This document shows positions 19,471 through 30,283 of a DNA stretch of 64,000 nt, piece by piece. Position numbers and translations under genes: made by a program. The DNA comes from Chitinophaga pinensis (GTDB lineage: Bacteria; Bacteroidota; Bacteroidia; Chitinophagales; Chitinophagaceae), in the NCBI RefSeq assembly GCF_007896845.1, contig NZ_VOHS01000006.1, positions 186,001-250,000 on the forward strand. Direction: 5' to 3'. Position 1 is the stretch's first letter. Each line of letters starts with the position of its first letter. The notes under the pieces are model-generated. The model was not told the DNA's origin, ran no database searches, and worked only from the letters and a program-made list of their open reading frames with translations.

Positions 19471-19506
19471 CAGCCACACCGTTGTCCACAAACAACGATG
19501 TGGCTG
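19471..19506. terminator. Terminator-like hairpin
   Basis: Fifteen-base arms (19471-19485 and 19492-19506) with one mismatch and a six-base loop, between the Gfo/Idh/MocA gene and the next membrane protein gene. The downstream T tract is weak, so it may act in mRNA 3'-end stability instead. Confidence 0.6.
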
Positions 19507-19553
19507 TCTTGATATAAGACTATCCAACAGTAACACTATTTTAAAAGGAACCT

Positions 19554-20405
19554 ATGTCTAACCAAACCAAGAGAATCCAGTCGCCAAGAGAACGCGCCTG
19601 GATTATTACCCTGACCGCGCTGTTTGGAATAACAGCCGTCCTGCTATTCTACATCATCATTTGTATCTGGCCTTCCGGCTATGTCAGCAGCAAAGACCCC
19701 TTCCGCCTGTTCGGCACCATTTATACCATTACTGCAGAACACCGTTTCCTCTTACTGATGGTACTTGGTGGTGCGCTGGGCGCTAATGTTCACCTCATCA
19801 TCTCATTTACAGCATTTGTAGGTAACCGTATGTTTGTTACCACCTGGATACCCTGGTACCTGTTGAGACCTATCATCGGCGCCGGTATGGCTATGTTCTT
19901 CTATATGCTGCTGAGAGGTGGGATATTGACTTATAGTCCGCCGGTGGCACCACAACTGCCGGAGAATAATCAGATCACGGAAAATACCTCTTCCGCGCCT
20001 GTGGCAGAAGGTAATGTGCAGGAAGGTAATGTACAGGAGGGGAATGTGAAACCGGATTCTCCGGAGCAGGCAGCTACACCGGTAGATACTGCAAAACCTG
20101 ATTGTCCGCCTGTAGTCAATGAAGCGATACCTGCGGCAACCCGTGACGAAGCCAATCAGCCAAGAGACAGTGTGCCGTTGAACCCTTATGGTATGATGGC
20201 CATTGCATGTCTGGTAGGACTGTTTTCCAAAGAAGCGTCTGAGAAACTGGAAGAAGTATTTAAGACATTATTCAACGTAAAAGACAAGGCAGAGTTTAAA
20301 GACCCTTTACCAAAAGACAGGGAACAGACTGCACAAAATGATACCGATTCTTCTACCGATGCCGATACAGATCTGACAGATCAGAAAACAGAACCATCGG
20401 AATAA
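19554..20405 (+). CDS. Membrane protein of unknown function with a Glu/Asp/Pro-rich tail
   Basis: Protein of 283 residues with three membrane helices (about 13-36, 62-90 and 95-116). A low-complexity linker at about 130-190 contains a short tandem repeat of EGNVQ (three copies, residues about 153-166). A further hydrophobic segment (YGMMAIACLVGLFS, near 210) precedes an amphipathic helix, and the tail is acidic. The order resembles a bundle of helices carrying a disordered cytoplasmic or periplasmic tether. No family is recognised. Confidence 0.7.
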   Translation: MSNQTKRIQSPRERAWIITLTALFGITAVLLFYIIICIWPSGYVSSKDPFRLFGTIYTITAEHRFLLLMVLGGALGANVHLIISFTAFVGNRMFVTTWIPWYLLRPIIGAGMAMFFYMLLRGGILTYSPPVAPQLPENNQITENTSSAPVAEGNVQEGNVQEGNVKPDSPEQAATPVDTAKPDCPPVVNEAIPAATRDEANQPRDSVPLNPYGMMAIACLVGLFSKEASEKLEEVFKTLFNVKDKAEFKDPLPKDREQTAQNDTDSSTDADTDLTDQKTEPSE

Positions 20406-20409
20406 GTGA

Positions 20410-21963
20410 TCAGATTCTTTTTTCTTTCCGGACGAATTTCCGGTGTATGATCTCCTGCACCGGAATTCCTTCTATCTTACTTTCCAGCCATGAGATGATA
20501 TCCAGATACAGGAATGACCTGCGCTCATAAGGATTCTGCGACAATTGTACCAGTCTTTCCTTCAGATCAGCAAAGGCACTGCGCAGCGCTTTGGGATGTG
20601 CATAAATATTTCTGCGGAGGAACTTGAGGATTTCCTCCATCATCTGACCAAGGTCTTTGTTTTTGGCAATGAAGTGGTAGACAGACTTAATCAGGTATTC
20701 TACCAGACTGTAATTCTCCAGTTCATAGTGGGCAATGAGGTGTAATATTCTTGCAAAACACTGAATATCAGCACGCAAATTGCCTATGCGGAGGTGTATG
20801 ATCTTATTCAGGTATACGATCGCTTTGTTATTGTCGCCACTACCGAAGTACAGGCAAGCGATCTTGTAGTAGAACAGCAATACACGATGCTGGTCTATTT
20901 TAAGCTGATGCTCGGCGATATCGGCTTCCAGCTGTGGTACCAGTGACAATCCTTCGCTGAAAGTGCCTTCCAGAAAGTAATGGTTGATACGCGCTGTATA
21001 CACATATACAAAAGCGGAGGTTTTGGTATTTTCGTTAAAACTCTCCTGATTATCAGTGATAAATGTTTCCAGTTCGGCCAGATCCTTCATGAACTTGTCA
21101 TGGTTCATGGTATAAAAATGGGCGGTCAGCAGGTTGTGCATCGCTTTGATATACAACTCCACATCTGTGCGCTGGAGAGAAGGGTATTCCTTGAAAAGGT
21201 TCACCCATTTCTGGGTATAGCGGTAAAACATGACAAAATCCTGCAGGATATAGTAGTACCAGCTGTATGCCTGATAAAGGTGTATCTTCTCATAGAAACT
21301 CATGTCCTTGCTGCAGTCGGGCGGCAATTCGTGCTCAAAGAAGGATTTTACCATTTTGGCATCCTTTTCATCCCGGGCATGGCCTAATTTGAGGTAGAGG
21401 CCGTACATGCGGAGGGACAAGGTTGACAGGCGACTGATATTGCTGAGGCGGAGTTCTATCTGACGGGATTCTGCACTGAGTTCATCAGCCCGGTTTTCCA
21501 GACTACGGGTGATGTGTCTGCTCTCGATCTGTTTTTCAAACTCAATAATTTCATAGCTTAGCATCACTTCCTCCTGCTCAATAGCCGTTGCTTTGGCCTT
21601 GGAGAGAATGCGAAGGCTCTGGTTATAAAGTCCCTTACTGTATAGCACGCGTGCATAGTCCAGCTGTTCCCTGAGATCAATCAGGGGGTCTTTTTGCTTG
21701 TATAACAGGCGGAGGCTGGTCAGCAGTTGCTTGTATAAATGGGCCTTTACATTACTGAGTTGTTGTTTTTTAATAGCGGGTATCTTTTTGAGGATCAATT
21801 CCTCATCATACTCCTTTAACTTGTCCAGGGTATTGAATAACTGAATGAAAAGGACGTCCTCTTTAGTATTATTTTTATTAAAAGCAAGTTGAAAATTCCT
21901 TTTTTCGGATTTCGTCAGTGTTTTTATTAATATAAAGAGAGCGTCGTGCTGATTGTTGGACAT
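20410..21963 (-). CDS. Large helical-repeat protein of unknown function
   Basis: About 517 residues from the ATG at 21963 (MSNNQHDAL). An in-frame ATG at 21993 would add ten residues. It is almost entirely alpha-helical. The first 110 residues have a charged block containing TLTKSEKRNFQLAF, also seen in uncharacterised Bacteroidota proteins. The remainder reads like degenerate tetratricopeptide-type helical pairs (for example YSKGLYNQSLRILSKAK near 115-131). There is no signal peptide or membrane segment, so it is probably cytoplasmic. It is divergent from the leucine operon, with back-to-back promoter motifs. Confidence 0.8.
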   Translation of the reverse strand: MSNNQHDALFILIKTLTKSEKRNFQLAFNKNNTKEDVLFIQLFNTLDKLKEYDEELILKKIPAIKKQQLSNVKAHLYKQLLTSLRLLYKQKDPLIDLREQLDYARVLYSKGLYNQSLRILSKAKATAIEQEEVMLSYEIIEFEKQIESRHITRSLENRADELSAESRQIELRLSNISRLSTLSLRMYGLYLKLGHARDEKDAKMVKSFFEHELPPDCSKDMSFYEKIHLYQAYSWYYYILQDFVMFYRYTQKWVNLFKEYPSLQRTDVELYIKAMHNLLTAHFYTMNHDKFMKDLAELETFITDNQESFNENTKTSAFVYVYTARINHYFLEGTFSEGLSLVPQLEADIAEHQLKIDQHRVLLFYYKIACLYFGSGDNNKAIVYLNKIIHLRIGNLRADIQCFARILHLIAHYELENYSLVEYLIKSVYHFIAKNKDLGQMMEEILKFLRRNIYAHPKALRSAFADLKERLVQLSQNPYERRSFLYLDIISWLESKIEGIPVQEIIHRKFVRKEKRI

Positions 21964-22040
21964 CGTTAATAATGTGTTATAATTAGCTGACAATCAAATT
22001 GATATTGCTTGTCAGGCGTAGTTATATATCGTAATTAAGT

Positions 22041-22048
22041 CAAATTTA
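22041..22048 (-). promoter_or_regulatory. Candidate -7 promoter element for the helical-repeat gene (TAAATTTG)
   Basis: Exact TAnnTTTG on the minus strand, about 78 bases ahead of the ATG at 21963. No clear -33 element is visible. Confidence 0.45.
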
Positions 22049-22074
22049 GCTATATGTTAATTAACATTGACCAT

Positions 22075-22082
22075 TAGCTTTG
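22075..22082 (+). promoter_or_regulatory. Candidate -7 promoter element for the leucine operon (TAGCTTTG)
   Basis: Exact TAnnTTTG, 99 bases ahead of the leuC ATG at 22181 and 27 bases from the divergent motif on the other strand. The leader holds a hairpin GGGCCG (22135-22140) with CGGCCC (22153-22158), which could be regulatory. I see no Leu-codon-rich leader peptide. Confidence 0.45.
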
Positions 22083-22180
22083 AAGGTACAAACAAACTAG
22101 GAAGCACAAAATTATCAATTTCGCTGGTGCCAATGGGCCGATCATCTCTGCCCGGCCCGCCACAAAATGTAAAATTACGG

Positions 22181-23578
22181 ATGGGAAAAACATTATTTGA
22201 CAAGATCTGGGACAGCCACGTAGTGGTTAGCAAACCCGGCTTTCCGGATGCAGTATACATCAATACACATTTTATTCATGAAGTGACCAGTCCACAGGCT
22301 TTTGACGGACTGCGTAAAAGAGGTATACCGGTTTTCCGCACAGCTAAGACCCGTGCAACAGCCGACCATAACGTACCAACCATTGATCAGCACCTGCCGA
22401 TTAAAGAGGCTCTGAGCCGCAAACAGGTAGAGATGCTGACAGCGAACACCAAAGAATTTGGCGTAGAACTGTATGGTCTGGGCCACCCTTATCAGGGTAT
22501 TGTACACGTGATCGGCCCCGAACTGGGTATTACCCTGCCAGGTATGACCATTGTGTGCGGTGACAGCCATACCAGTACACATGGCGCTTTCGGTGCAATC
22601 GCTTTCGGTATCGGTACCTCCGAGGTTGAACAGGTACTGGCTACACAGTGTATCCTGCAATACCGCCCGAAACGCATGAAGATCGAAGTGAACGGTCAAC
22701 TGAAAAAAGGCGTTGTTTCCAAAGACATCATCCTATATATCATTTCCAAAATATCTGCTTCCGGTGCTACCGGTTACTTCGTGGAATATGCCGGTGAGGC
22801 AATCCGCAGCCTGAGCATGGAAGCCCGCATGACCATCTGTAACATGAGTATCGAGATGGGTGCGCGTGGTGGCCTGATCGCTCCTGACCAGACAACCTTC
22901 GATTATATCAAAGGTCGCGAGTTTGCTCCGAAAGGTGCTGACTGGGACAAAGCGCTGGCATACTGGGAAACACTGTATACAGATGCTGATGCTGAGTTTG
23001 ATGTGGTGCTGACATTTGATGCAGCTGATATCGAACCAATGATCACCTACGGTACTAACCCGGGTATGGGTATCGGGGTAACCCAGCACATCCCGTCGCT
23101 GACTGAAGTGGATGATAAAGAGAAACCATCGTTCAAAAAATCCCTTGAATACATGGGGCTGGAACCCGGTAGCGAACTGCTGGGTAAGAAAGTAGATTAT
23201 GTATTTATCGGTAGCTGTACCAACTCCCGCATCGAAGACCTCCGTATGGTGGCTGACTTCGTAAAGGGTAAGAAAAAAGCTGAAGACGTAGTGGTATGGA
23301 TCGTACCTGGTTCTAAGCAGGTAGAAGCACAGGCGAAGGAAGAAGGTATTGATAAAATATTTGAAGCTGCAGGTTTCCATCTGCGTCAGCCGGGCTGCTC
23401 CGCATGTCTGGGTATGAACGAAGATAAAGTACCTGCCGGTATGTATTGTATCTCTACTTCCAACCGTAACTTCGAAGGTCGTCAGGGTCCGAATGCCCGC
23501 ACCTTCCTGGCCAGCCCGTTGTCAGCAGCAGCAGCAGCTATCACCGGTAAAGTAACAGATGTAAGAGAACTGGTATAA
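22181..23578 (+). CDS. leuC: 3-isopropylmalate dehydratase large subunit
   Basis: Large subunit of isopropylmalate isomerase, which converts 2- to 3-isopropylmalate in leucine synthesis. The start at 22181 ([13 protein letters not shown]) gives 465 residues, the standard length. An in-frame ATG at 22067 lies upstream of the promoter-like motif and would add an unconserved leader. The 4Fe-4S cysteines are Cys346 (GSCTNSR), Cys406 and Cys409 (GCSACLGMN). Aconitase-type motifs such as [14 protein letters not shown] are intact. It heads the leu operon. Unusually, the partner subunit leuD is separated from it by a methyltransferase gene. Confidence 0.97.
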   Translation: MGKTLFDKIWDSHVVVSKPGFPDAVYINTHFIHEVTSPQAFDGLRKRGIPVFRTAKTRATADHNVPTIDQHLPIKEALSRKQVEMLTANTKEFGVELYGLGHPYQGIVHVIGPELGITLPGMTIVCGDSHTSTHGAFGAIAFGIGTSEVEQVLATQCILQYRPKRMKIEVNGQLKKGVVSKDIILYIISKISASGATGYFVEYAGEAIRSLSMEARMTICNMSIEMGARGGLIAPDQTTFDYIKGREFAPKGADWDKALAYWETLYTDADAEFDVVLTFDAADIEPMITYGTNPGMGIGVTQHIPSLTEVDDKEKPSFKKSLEYMGLEPGSELLGKKVDYVFIGSCTNSRIEDLRMVADFVKGKKKAEDVVVWIVPGSKQVEAQAKEEGIDKIFEAAGFHLRQPGCSACLGMNEDKVPAGMYCISTSNRNFEGRQGPNARTFLASPLSAAAAAITGKVTDVRELV

Positions 23579-23589
23579 TATAACTGAAA

Positions 23590-24348
23590 ATGTCCTGGAA
23601 CGCTGAATTATATAAGGAAAAGCACTCTTTTGTATTCGGTTATGGTAATAACCTGATCGAATGGCTGCAACCGGCAGCAGGAGAACAAATACTGGATCTT
23701 GGCTGTGGTACCGGCGAACTGACCGCTCAGGTGGCAGAAAGCGGTGCAAAAGTAACAGGACTGGATAGTTCTGCTGCGATGATCGCCAGTGCGAAAGCGC
23801 ATTTTCCACAGGTTACTTTTCAGGTAGCAGATGCAACGTCTTTCTCACTGTCAGAACAGTTTGATGCCGTATTTTCCAATGCTACCCTGCACTGGATCCG
23901 CCAGCAGGAAAAAGCATTGGATCGTATTCATCAGCACCTGAAGCCCGGTGGTCGTTTCGTACTGGAAATGGGTGGTAAAGGAAATGTGGACGACATCACC
24001 GGTGCGCTGGAGAAAGTAATGCAGAACAAAGGATATACTTACAAACCATTCTGGTATTTTCCTTCTGTAGGTGAGTATACCTCGCTGCTGGAAGAATATG
24101 GATTCAGAGTGAACCAGGTCCTTTACTTTGACCGTGAAACCGAACTGGCAGACCCGGAGAATGGCATTGTGGAATGGCTGCAGATGTTTGGATCGCACTT
24201 GCTGGATCAGATACCGGAGCAGGAAAGATTACCTGTTCTGCAGGAAGTACAGGAGTCTTTACGGGCGACTAACTTCCGCGACGGTAAATGGTATTCGAAG
24301 TATGTGCGTTTACGCGTAAAAGCAGAGAAAATTAAAACAGATCTTTAA
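23590..24348 (+). CDS. Class I SAM-dependent methyltransferase, trans-aconitate-methyltransferase-like
   Basis: Protein of 252 residues with SAM motif I (ILDLGCGTGE, about 34-43), motif II acidic residue (VTGLDSSAAMI), a post-I region (VADATSFS), FSNATLHWI and motif III (LKPGGRFVLEMGGKGN). The overall layout and the ASLQW/ATLHW-type segment resemble E. coli Tam, which methylates trans-aconitate and has the same length. It starts 11 bases after leuC and ends 39 bases before leuD, so it is embedded in the operon. Yeast Tmt1 of the same activity class also methylates 3-isopropylmalate, which makes a leucine-pathway substrate plausible. The true substrate is not shown by sequence. Confidence 0.87.
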   Translation: MSWNAELYKEKHSFVFGYGNNLIEWLQPAAGEQILDLGCGTGELTAQVAESGAKVTGLDSSAAMIASAKAHFPQVTFQVADATSFSLSEQFDAVFSNATLHWIRQQEKALDRIHQHLKPGGRFVLEMGGKGNVDDITGALEKVMQNKGYTYKPFWYFPSVGEYTSLLEEYGFRVNQVLYFDRETELADPENGIVEWLQMFGSHLLDQIPEQERLPVLQEVQESLRATNFRDGKWYSKYVRLRVKAEKIKTDL

Positions 24349-24387
24349 CTTTAAAATGAAAGACCTTCTCCTGAAGGCTATAATATA

Positions 24388-24987
24388 ATGAGTAAGACTT
24401 TTCAACACCTTGTATCTACCGCAGTTCCTATTGCGATTGAAAATATCGATACAGACCAGATCATCCCTGCACGCTTTCTGAAAGCAACGACAAGGGACGG
24501 TTTCGGAGAAAATCTCTTCCGTGACTGGCGCTTTGATACTAACAATGAGCCTAAAAAAGACTTTATCCTGAACAATCCGATCTACAAAGGTGAGGTACTT
24601 GTAGCAGGTAAAAACTTTGGTTGCGGTTCTTCCCGTGAACACGCTGCATGGGCAATCGGCGATTATGGTTTCAAAGTAGTGATCAGCAGTTTCTTTGCTG
24701 ATATCTTCAAGAACAATGCGCTGAATAACTTCATTCTGCCAATCACTGTGACTGACGAATTCCTTGACAAAATCTTCAAAGCGATTGAAACAGATCCTGC
24801 TGCGCAGCTGGAAGTTGATCTGGAAAAACAATCACTGAAGATTGTTGCCACCGGTGAAGAAATATCCTTTGATATCAATCCGTACAAGAAAGCCTGCCTC
24901 ATTAACGGCTATGACGATATTGACTACCTGTTGAGCCTTCGTAAAGAAATCGAATCATACGAAGCCAGCCGTGAGTTTAATTTTTAA
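24388..24987 (+). CDS. leuD: 3-isopropylmalate dehydratase small subunit
   Basis: Swivelling-domain subunit of isopropylmalate isomerase, 199 residues, matching the family. It starts with the usual pattern leading to [14 protein letters not shown] (about 19-32). The substrate-discrimination region carries [13 protein letters not shown] (about 73-85). It works with LeuC, encoded two genes upstream. A 97-base gap precedes leuB, with no obvious terminator in it. Confidence 0.96.
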   Translation: MSKTFQHLVSTAVPIAIENIDTDQIIPARFLKATTRDGFGENLFRDWRFDTNNEPKKDFILNNPIYKGEVLVAGKNFGCGSSREHAAWAIGDYGFKVVISSFFADIFKNNALNNFILPITVTDEFLDKIFKAIETDPAAQLEVDLEKQSLKIVATGEEISFDINPYKKACLINGYDDIDYLLSLRKEIESYEASREFNF

Positions 24988-25084
24988 CATTTCACTTCAG
25001 TGCTTTAGCTTTACTTTTCAAAAGAGAAGTAGACCACTGGGTGTACGAAGAAGTAAACATCAATTTAAATCAACTCTAAACTAA

Positions 25085-26164
<1,080 letters not shown>

Positions 26165-26223
26165 TTATATCCGACACAATTACCTGAATAAAGTAATTTC
26201 TCCAATAACACAATTAATTTAAG

Positions 26224-27732
26224 ATGAGCGATAAAAATCGTGTATACGTCTTCGATACTACTCTCCGTGATGGCGAACAGGTGCCTGGTTGCCAGCTTAC
26301 AACCGTCGAAAAGATCGAGGTCGCTAAGGAACTGGAACTGCTGGGAGTAGATGTTATTGAAGCTGGATTCCCGATCTCCAGCCCTGGTGATTTCCAGAGC
26401 GTAGTTGAAATATCCAAGGCAGTCAGCGAACCAATTATCTGTGCGCTGACACGTGCCAATACGATGGATATTGATGCAGCTGCTGAAGCACTCCGCTTTG
26501 CAAAACGCAAACGTATCCATACTGGTATCGGTGCCTCCGATATGCACATCAAATATAAATTCAATAGCACCCGCGAAGATATCCTGAAACGTGCAGTGGA
26601 TGCGGTGAAGTATGCCCGCAAATTTGTGGATGATATTGAGTTCTATGCAGAAGATGCTGGTCGTGCTGACAACGAGTATCTGGCAAGAATGATCGAAGCC
26701 GTAATCGGTGCAGGTGCTACCGTAGTAAACATTCCTGATACGAATGGTTACTGTCTGCCTGACCAGTATGGTGCGAAGATCAAATACCTGATGGATAACG
26801 TATCCAACATTGATAAAGCGATCATCTCCGTACATTGCCATAATGACCTCGGTCTGGCTACTGCCAATACCATTGCAGGTGTTATGAACGGTGCACGTCA
26901 GGTAGAATGTACGATCAATGGTATCGGTGAGCGTGCTGGTAATACTTCTCTGGAAGAAGTAGCGATGATCCTGAAAACGCACCATGCGATGGGTTATCAT
27001 ACCGGTATCAATTCAAAACGCATCTTTGGTATCAGCAACATGGTTGAGACTATGATGCGTATGCCGGTACAGGCTAACAAAGCAATCGTAGGTCGTAACG
27101 CATTCGCACACAGTTCCGGTATCCATCAGGATGGTGTGCTGAAACATCGTGAAAACTATGAGATCCTGAATCCTGAAGATGTAGGTATCGAATCCAATGC
27201 GATCATCCTGACTGCACGTAGTGGCCGTCATGCGCTGAAGCATCACCTGGAGCGTCTGGGTTATAAAATGGATAAGATCAACCTCGATGAAGTATATCAA
27301 CGCTTCCTGGTAATGGCCGATCAGAAGAAAGACATCAACGACGCTGATCTGCAGGAACTGATGGGTGATGGTGATGATAAGAACTATGATGATAAAGCGA
27401 TCAAAGTAACTTTGCTGCAGGTAGTATGTGGAGATCCGCTGCGCCCGATGGCAACTGTAAAACTGAAGATCAACGGCGAAGAGAAAGAAGCAAGTTCCGC
27501 AGGTAATGGTCCTGTAGATGCTGCTATCAATGCTATTCACGAGATCATCAAAGATCAGATTGATATTGATGAATTCAATATCCAGTCAATGCGTGGTGGT
27601 AGTAAAGATGTAAGTAAAGTAAACATGCGTGTGAAACACAATGGCCTGTCTTACTATGGCTACGGTTACTCTACTGATATTGTGAATGCCTCTATGCATG
27701 CATATGTAGATGCACTGAATAAGATCTATTAA
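26224..27732 (+). CDS. leuA: 2-isopropylmalate synthase
   Basis: First committed enzyme of leucine synthesis, condensing acetyl-CoA with 2-ketoisovalerate; 502 residues. The catalytic TIM barrel begins [14 protein letters not shown] (about 10-23) and has the metal-binding [14 protein letters not shown]. The C-terminal regulatory (LeuA allosteric) domain follows from about residue 390, with [15 protein letters not shown]. Presence of this domain suggests leucine feedback inhibition. It is the last gene of the operon, before a strong terminator. Confidence 0.96.
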   Translation: MSDKNRVYVFDTTLRDGEQVPGCQLTTVEKIEVAKELELLGVDVIEAGFPISSPGDFQSVVEISKAVSEPIICALTRANTMDIDAAAEALRFAKRKRIHTGIGASDMHIKYKFNSTREDILKRAVDAVKYARKFVDDIEFYAEDAGRADNEYLARMIEAVIGAGATVVNIPDTNGYCLPDQYGAKIKYLMDNVSNIDKAIISVHCHNDLGLATANTIAGVMNGARQVECTINGIGERAGNTSLEEVAMILKTHHAMGYHTGINSKRIFGISNMVETMMRMPVQANKAIVGRNAFAHSSGIHQDGVLKHRENYEILNPEDVGIESNAIILTARSGRHALKHHLERLGYKMDKINLDEVYQRFLVMADQKKDINDADLQELMGDGDDKNYDDKAIKVTLLQVVCGDPLRPMATVKLKINGEEKEASSAGNGPVDAAINAIHEIIKDQIDIDEFNIQSMRGGSKDVSKVNMRVKHNGLSYYGYGYSTDIVNASMHAYVDALNKIY

Positions 27733-27746
27733 GCAACATTGATATG

Positions 27747-27783
27747 AATGAAAGAGCCTCGTCACTGACGGGGCTCTTTCATT
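27747..27783. terminator. Bidirectional terminator after leuA
   Basis: Nearly perfect stem with arms at 27747-27763 and 27767-27783 (AATGAAAGAGCC with GGCTCTTTCATT plus CGTC/GACG) and a three-base loop. It overlaps the stop codon end of the convergent dipeptidase gene. Confidence 0.88.
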
Positions 27784-28498
27784 TGATACTGCTAAAGGGA
27801 ATATCCATCAGCGGATATTGTTTGTAGTCTTTCAGATAGTAATGCCACCATTCCGTAGGGAGTGCGGTGAAACCGTATTTCTCCATTGTTGTCCGCAGTA
27901 ACCGTCTGTTATCTGCTACAATACTATCAGTAACTGCATAATCGTGGTGTGCTTCCTCTGTAAAATCGTCAAAGTCAGTAGGCATGGCAACCGGTTTGCC
28001 GCTACGTAAGTAAATAATAGTCAGATCAACCGCAGCCCCCCGGTTATGTCCTGAGCCCTTCCGCGGGTCTGCCGCATAGCGGTCGTCAGGTACGATCTCC
28101 CACATTTTTTCTGTAATACTATATGGACGGTAGGCGTCGTAAATAAGTAAGCCCAATCCTTTTTTATTGAGTTCCTGTTGTACAGCTCTCAATGCTTTGG
28201 CAGCAGGGAGCCGCAGGTATACGGCTGCATTGGGATATAGTTGCTGATGGGTAAAATTAACTTTGGTCGCATAGCGGATGTCTTTCAATATACCGGGAAT
28301 GTAAGTGGTGATATCCACCAGTACCTGATTACTATCTGCCGATGCCAACTGCTTATACAAGGTCACCGTATTCACCACAGGTAATCCATATTTATTCAAC
28401 GGAATCACCTGCGCGGAGGCCGTGAAAATATTGCTTGTCAGTATGACATATAACAGAAAAATAGCTGACCTGGAGGCAGTCCGGTAATTGATTTTCAA
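27779..28498 (-). CDS. D-alanyl-D-alanine dipeptidase, VanX/DdpX-like
   Basis: Zinc dipeptidase of 239 residues with a signal peptide (about residues 12-30, ending TASAQ), so probably periplasmic. The VanX signature is present: SGHNRGAAVD with zinc ligands His151 and Asp158, and EWWH with catalytic Glu216 and ligand His219. The upstream YDAYRP (near 120) holds the stabilising Arg of the family. Periplasmic homologues recycle D-Ala-D-Ala from peptidoglycan. No van ligase or dehydrogenase genes are nearby, so there is no reason to call it a resistance gene. Confidence 0.92.
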   Translation of the reverse strand: MKINYRTASRSAIFLLYVILTSNIFTASAQVIPLNKYGLPVVNTVTLYKQLASADSNQVLVDITTYIPGILKDIRYATKVNFTHQQLYPNAAVYLRLPAAKALRAVQQELNKKGLGLLIYDAYRPYSITEKMWEIVPDDRYAADPRKGSGHNRGAAVDLTIIYLRSGKPVAMPTDFDDFTEEAHHDYAVTDSIVADNRRLLRTTMEKYGFTALPTEWWHYYLKDYKQYPLMDIPFSSIK

Positions 28499-28613
28499 CT
28501 GTTTTTTATTTAAATATTCTGAAATATGGTAATAAAGTACAAGTTACTGGTAAAAAAGGATAGTTTTTGCCTTGGTAAAAGGGTTATTTTAGAACCCTTA
28601 AATTAAGGAAAAC

Positions 28614-29396
28614 ATGAACCTGTTTAGATTAGACAACAAAGTGGCTGTGATCACCGGTGGTGGCAGCGGCATAGGGCAGGCAATAGCGAAGGTATTTGCA
28701 GCGCAGGGCGCTGATGTACATATTATTGAATTGAACGAGGAAGGCGGTAAACAAACAGCAGCTGAAATTGCAGCAGCAGGTGGTACTGCACAGGTACATG
28801 CCTGTAACGTAGCACAGCAGGCAGCTGTTGTCAGCACAGTAGATAAAATCATTGCTGCTGCAGGTCGTATCGATATACTTGTCAACTGTGCCGGTATTGC
28901 ACATGTAGGTAAACTGGAATCCACTACGGAAGAAGATCTGGACAGGGTATATAATGTGAACGTGAAAGGTACATACAACTGTATGTTTGCCGTGATCAAA
29001 CAGATGAAAGAACAGAAAGGTGGTGTGATCCTGAACGTTGCTTCTATTGCTTCCAGCGTGGGTATTCCGGACAGGTTTGCCTATTCCATGAGTAAAGGAG
29101 CGGTATTGACCATGACCCTTTCTGTGGCGAAAGACTATATCAATGACGGTATCCGCTGTAACTGTGTGTCTCCTGCACGTGTACACACACCATTCGTAGA
29201 CGGTTTCATCGCTAAAAACTACCCCGGCAAAGAGCAGGAAATGTTTGATAAACTGTCTAAAACACAACCGATCGGCCGTATGGCTAAACCTGATGAGGTA
29301 GGTACACTGGCTTTATTCCTGTGTTCTGCTGAAGCCGGCTTTATCACTGGTTGTGATTATCCTCTGGATGGAGGCTTCATCAAGCTGAATAATTAA
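28614..29396 (+). CDS. SDR dehydrogenase, probable 2-keto-3-deoxy-sugar-acid 4-dehydrogenase
   Basis: Classical short-chain dehydrogenase, 260 residues. Cofactor motif TGGGSGIG (residues about 14-21), NCAG motif, catalytic Ser in NVASIASS and the Tyr/Lys pair in YSMSKGA are present. Its place in an operon with a FAH-family hydrolase, a mutarotase, a lactonase and a second SDR suggests the fourth oxidation step of a non-phosphorylating L-fucose or L-rhamnose route: 2-keto-3-deoxy acid to 2,4-diketo-3-deoxy acid. The reaction assignment comes from context and from knowledge of that pathway, not from a diagnostic residue. Confidence 0.88.
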   Translation: MNLFRLDNKVAVITGGGSGIGQAIAKVFAAQGADVHIIELNEEGGKQTAAEIAAAGGTAQVHACNVAQQAAVVSTVDKIIAAAGRIDILVNCAGIAHVGKLESTTEEDLDRVYNVNVKGTYNCMFAVIKQMKEQKGGVILNVASIASSVGIPDRFAYSMSKGAVLTMTLSVAKDYINDGIRCNCVSPARVHTPFVDGFIAKNYPGKEQEMFDKLSKTQPIGRMAKPDEVGTLALFLCSAEAGFITGCDYPLDGGFIKLNN

Positions 29397-29486
29397 GGAA
29401 TCGTAAAATGCGGCTTACGAATGATGGATTGGTTATATTCGTAACGCACATTTCTTAATCTCATTCGTAAATCAACGCATAATTCC

Positions 29487-30230
29487 ATGAAAGCTTGGTC
29501 TTTATTACTTATTGCAACATTATTCTTTGCCTGTGATTCCAACCAGAAAAATGCTGCTGCTGATGCAGATGATACTACTTCTGCCGGAGAAGCATTTCAA
29601 CCGGTAGCTCCTGCTGGTAAAGTAACAGTTTCTTTCCCTGTAACTGATACTACCGAAATTAAAATGGTATTCGAACTGGATGGTAAAACAAAGGAGAAGA
29701 AATTCGAACTGCCACTGGCAAAAGATGTACAGGAAAAAGACCTGTACCGGCTGGTATGGGACAAACCTAACAGCTGTTATATCGGCGTATTGAAACAGAA
29801 TCGTACCACCCGTTACTATCATGCCAGTGTAGATGATAAAGGATACCTGCAGATCAATCACGTGGGAACTCCACCAGCGGGTGTATGGCAATATGCAGAG
29901 AATAAACTCGGATTGGGTAAGGTAAGCGCTACCAGCGAAACACAGATCGAACAGACGATTACAACAAACCTGAAGTCCGGAAATATCATTGCCGACTTTA
30001 TCGTAAAAGTCGTTCCGTTATCTTCTAAAGATTCAGTACATGTATATGCTGAATTTGCCGGTGCTAACAGAACCCTTACACAGGTAGTACCTGCCGGTAA
30101 CAAAGTAGGTATTGTAGCATCAGGAAAAGATAAATGTTTTGTTGTGCTGGAACAGGACGGAAAGCTGACCAATACCTACGAAATAAAAGTAGAAGGCGGA
30201 CGTCTCGGCATCAATACATTAACAAGATAG
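29487..30230 (+). CDS. Lipoprotein of unknown function within the deoxysugar operon
   Basis: Protein of 247 residues with a lipoprotein signal (LFFAC lipobox, Cys16), then a Ser/Ala/Asp-rich spacer and a largely beta-stranded body. No family or catalytic motif is recognised. It sits between the SDR and the FAH-family hydrolase genes, with gaps of 90 and 53 bases. It may therefore be co-expressed with the sugar pathway, perhaps at the cell surface, but that is only inferred from position. A weak hairpin (TATGAC/GTCATA, 30231-30256) follows the stop. Confidence 0.75.
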   Translation: MKAWSLLLIATLFFACDSNQKNAAADADDTTSAGEAFQPVAPAGKVTVSFPVTDTTEIKMVFELDGKTKEKKFELPLAKDVQEKDLYRLVWDKPNSCYIGVLKQNRTTRYYHASVDDKGYLQINHVGTPPAGVWQYAENKLGLGKVSATSETQIEQTITTNLKSGNIIADFIVKVVPLSSKDSVHVYAEFAGANRTLTQVVPAGNKVGIVASGKDKCFVVLEQDGKLTNTYEIKVEGGRLGINTLTR

Positions 30231-30283
30231 TATGACGGCCCTCAAAAAGGGTCATAACGTTTAGTAAAAACAGTATTTTTTAT

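Noticed and set aside
20008-20050. CRISPR-like short repeat
   Set aside because: It is a coding repeat within a protein linker, with no spacers or cas genes.
22067-22180. Upstream extension of leuC to the ATG at 22067
   Set aside because: The extra residues match nothing, lie ahead of a promoter-like element, and leuC from 22181 has the standard start and length.
27779-28498. Vancomycin-resistance vanX gene
   Set aside because: The enzyme family fits, but there is no vanA/vanH or regulator nearby and it has a signal peptide. A peptidoglycan-recycling role is more likely.
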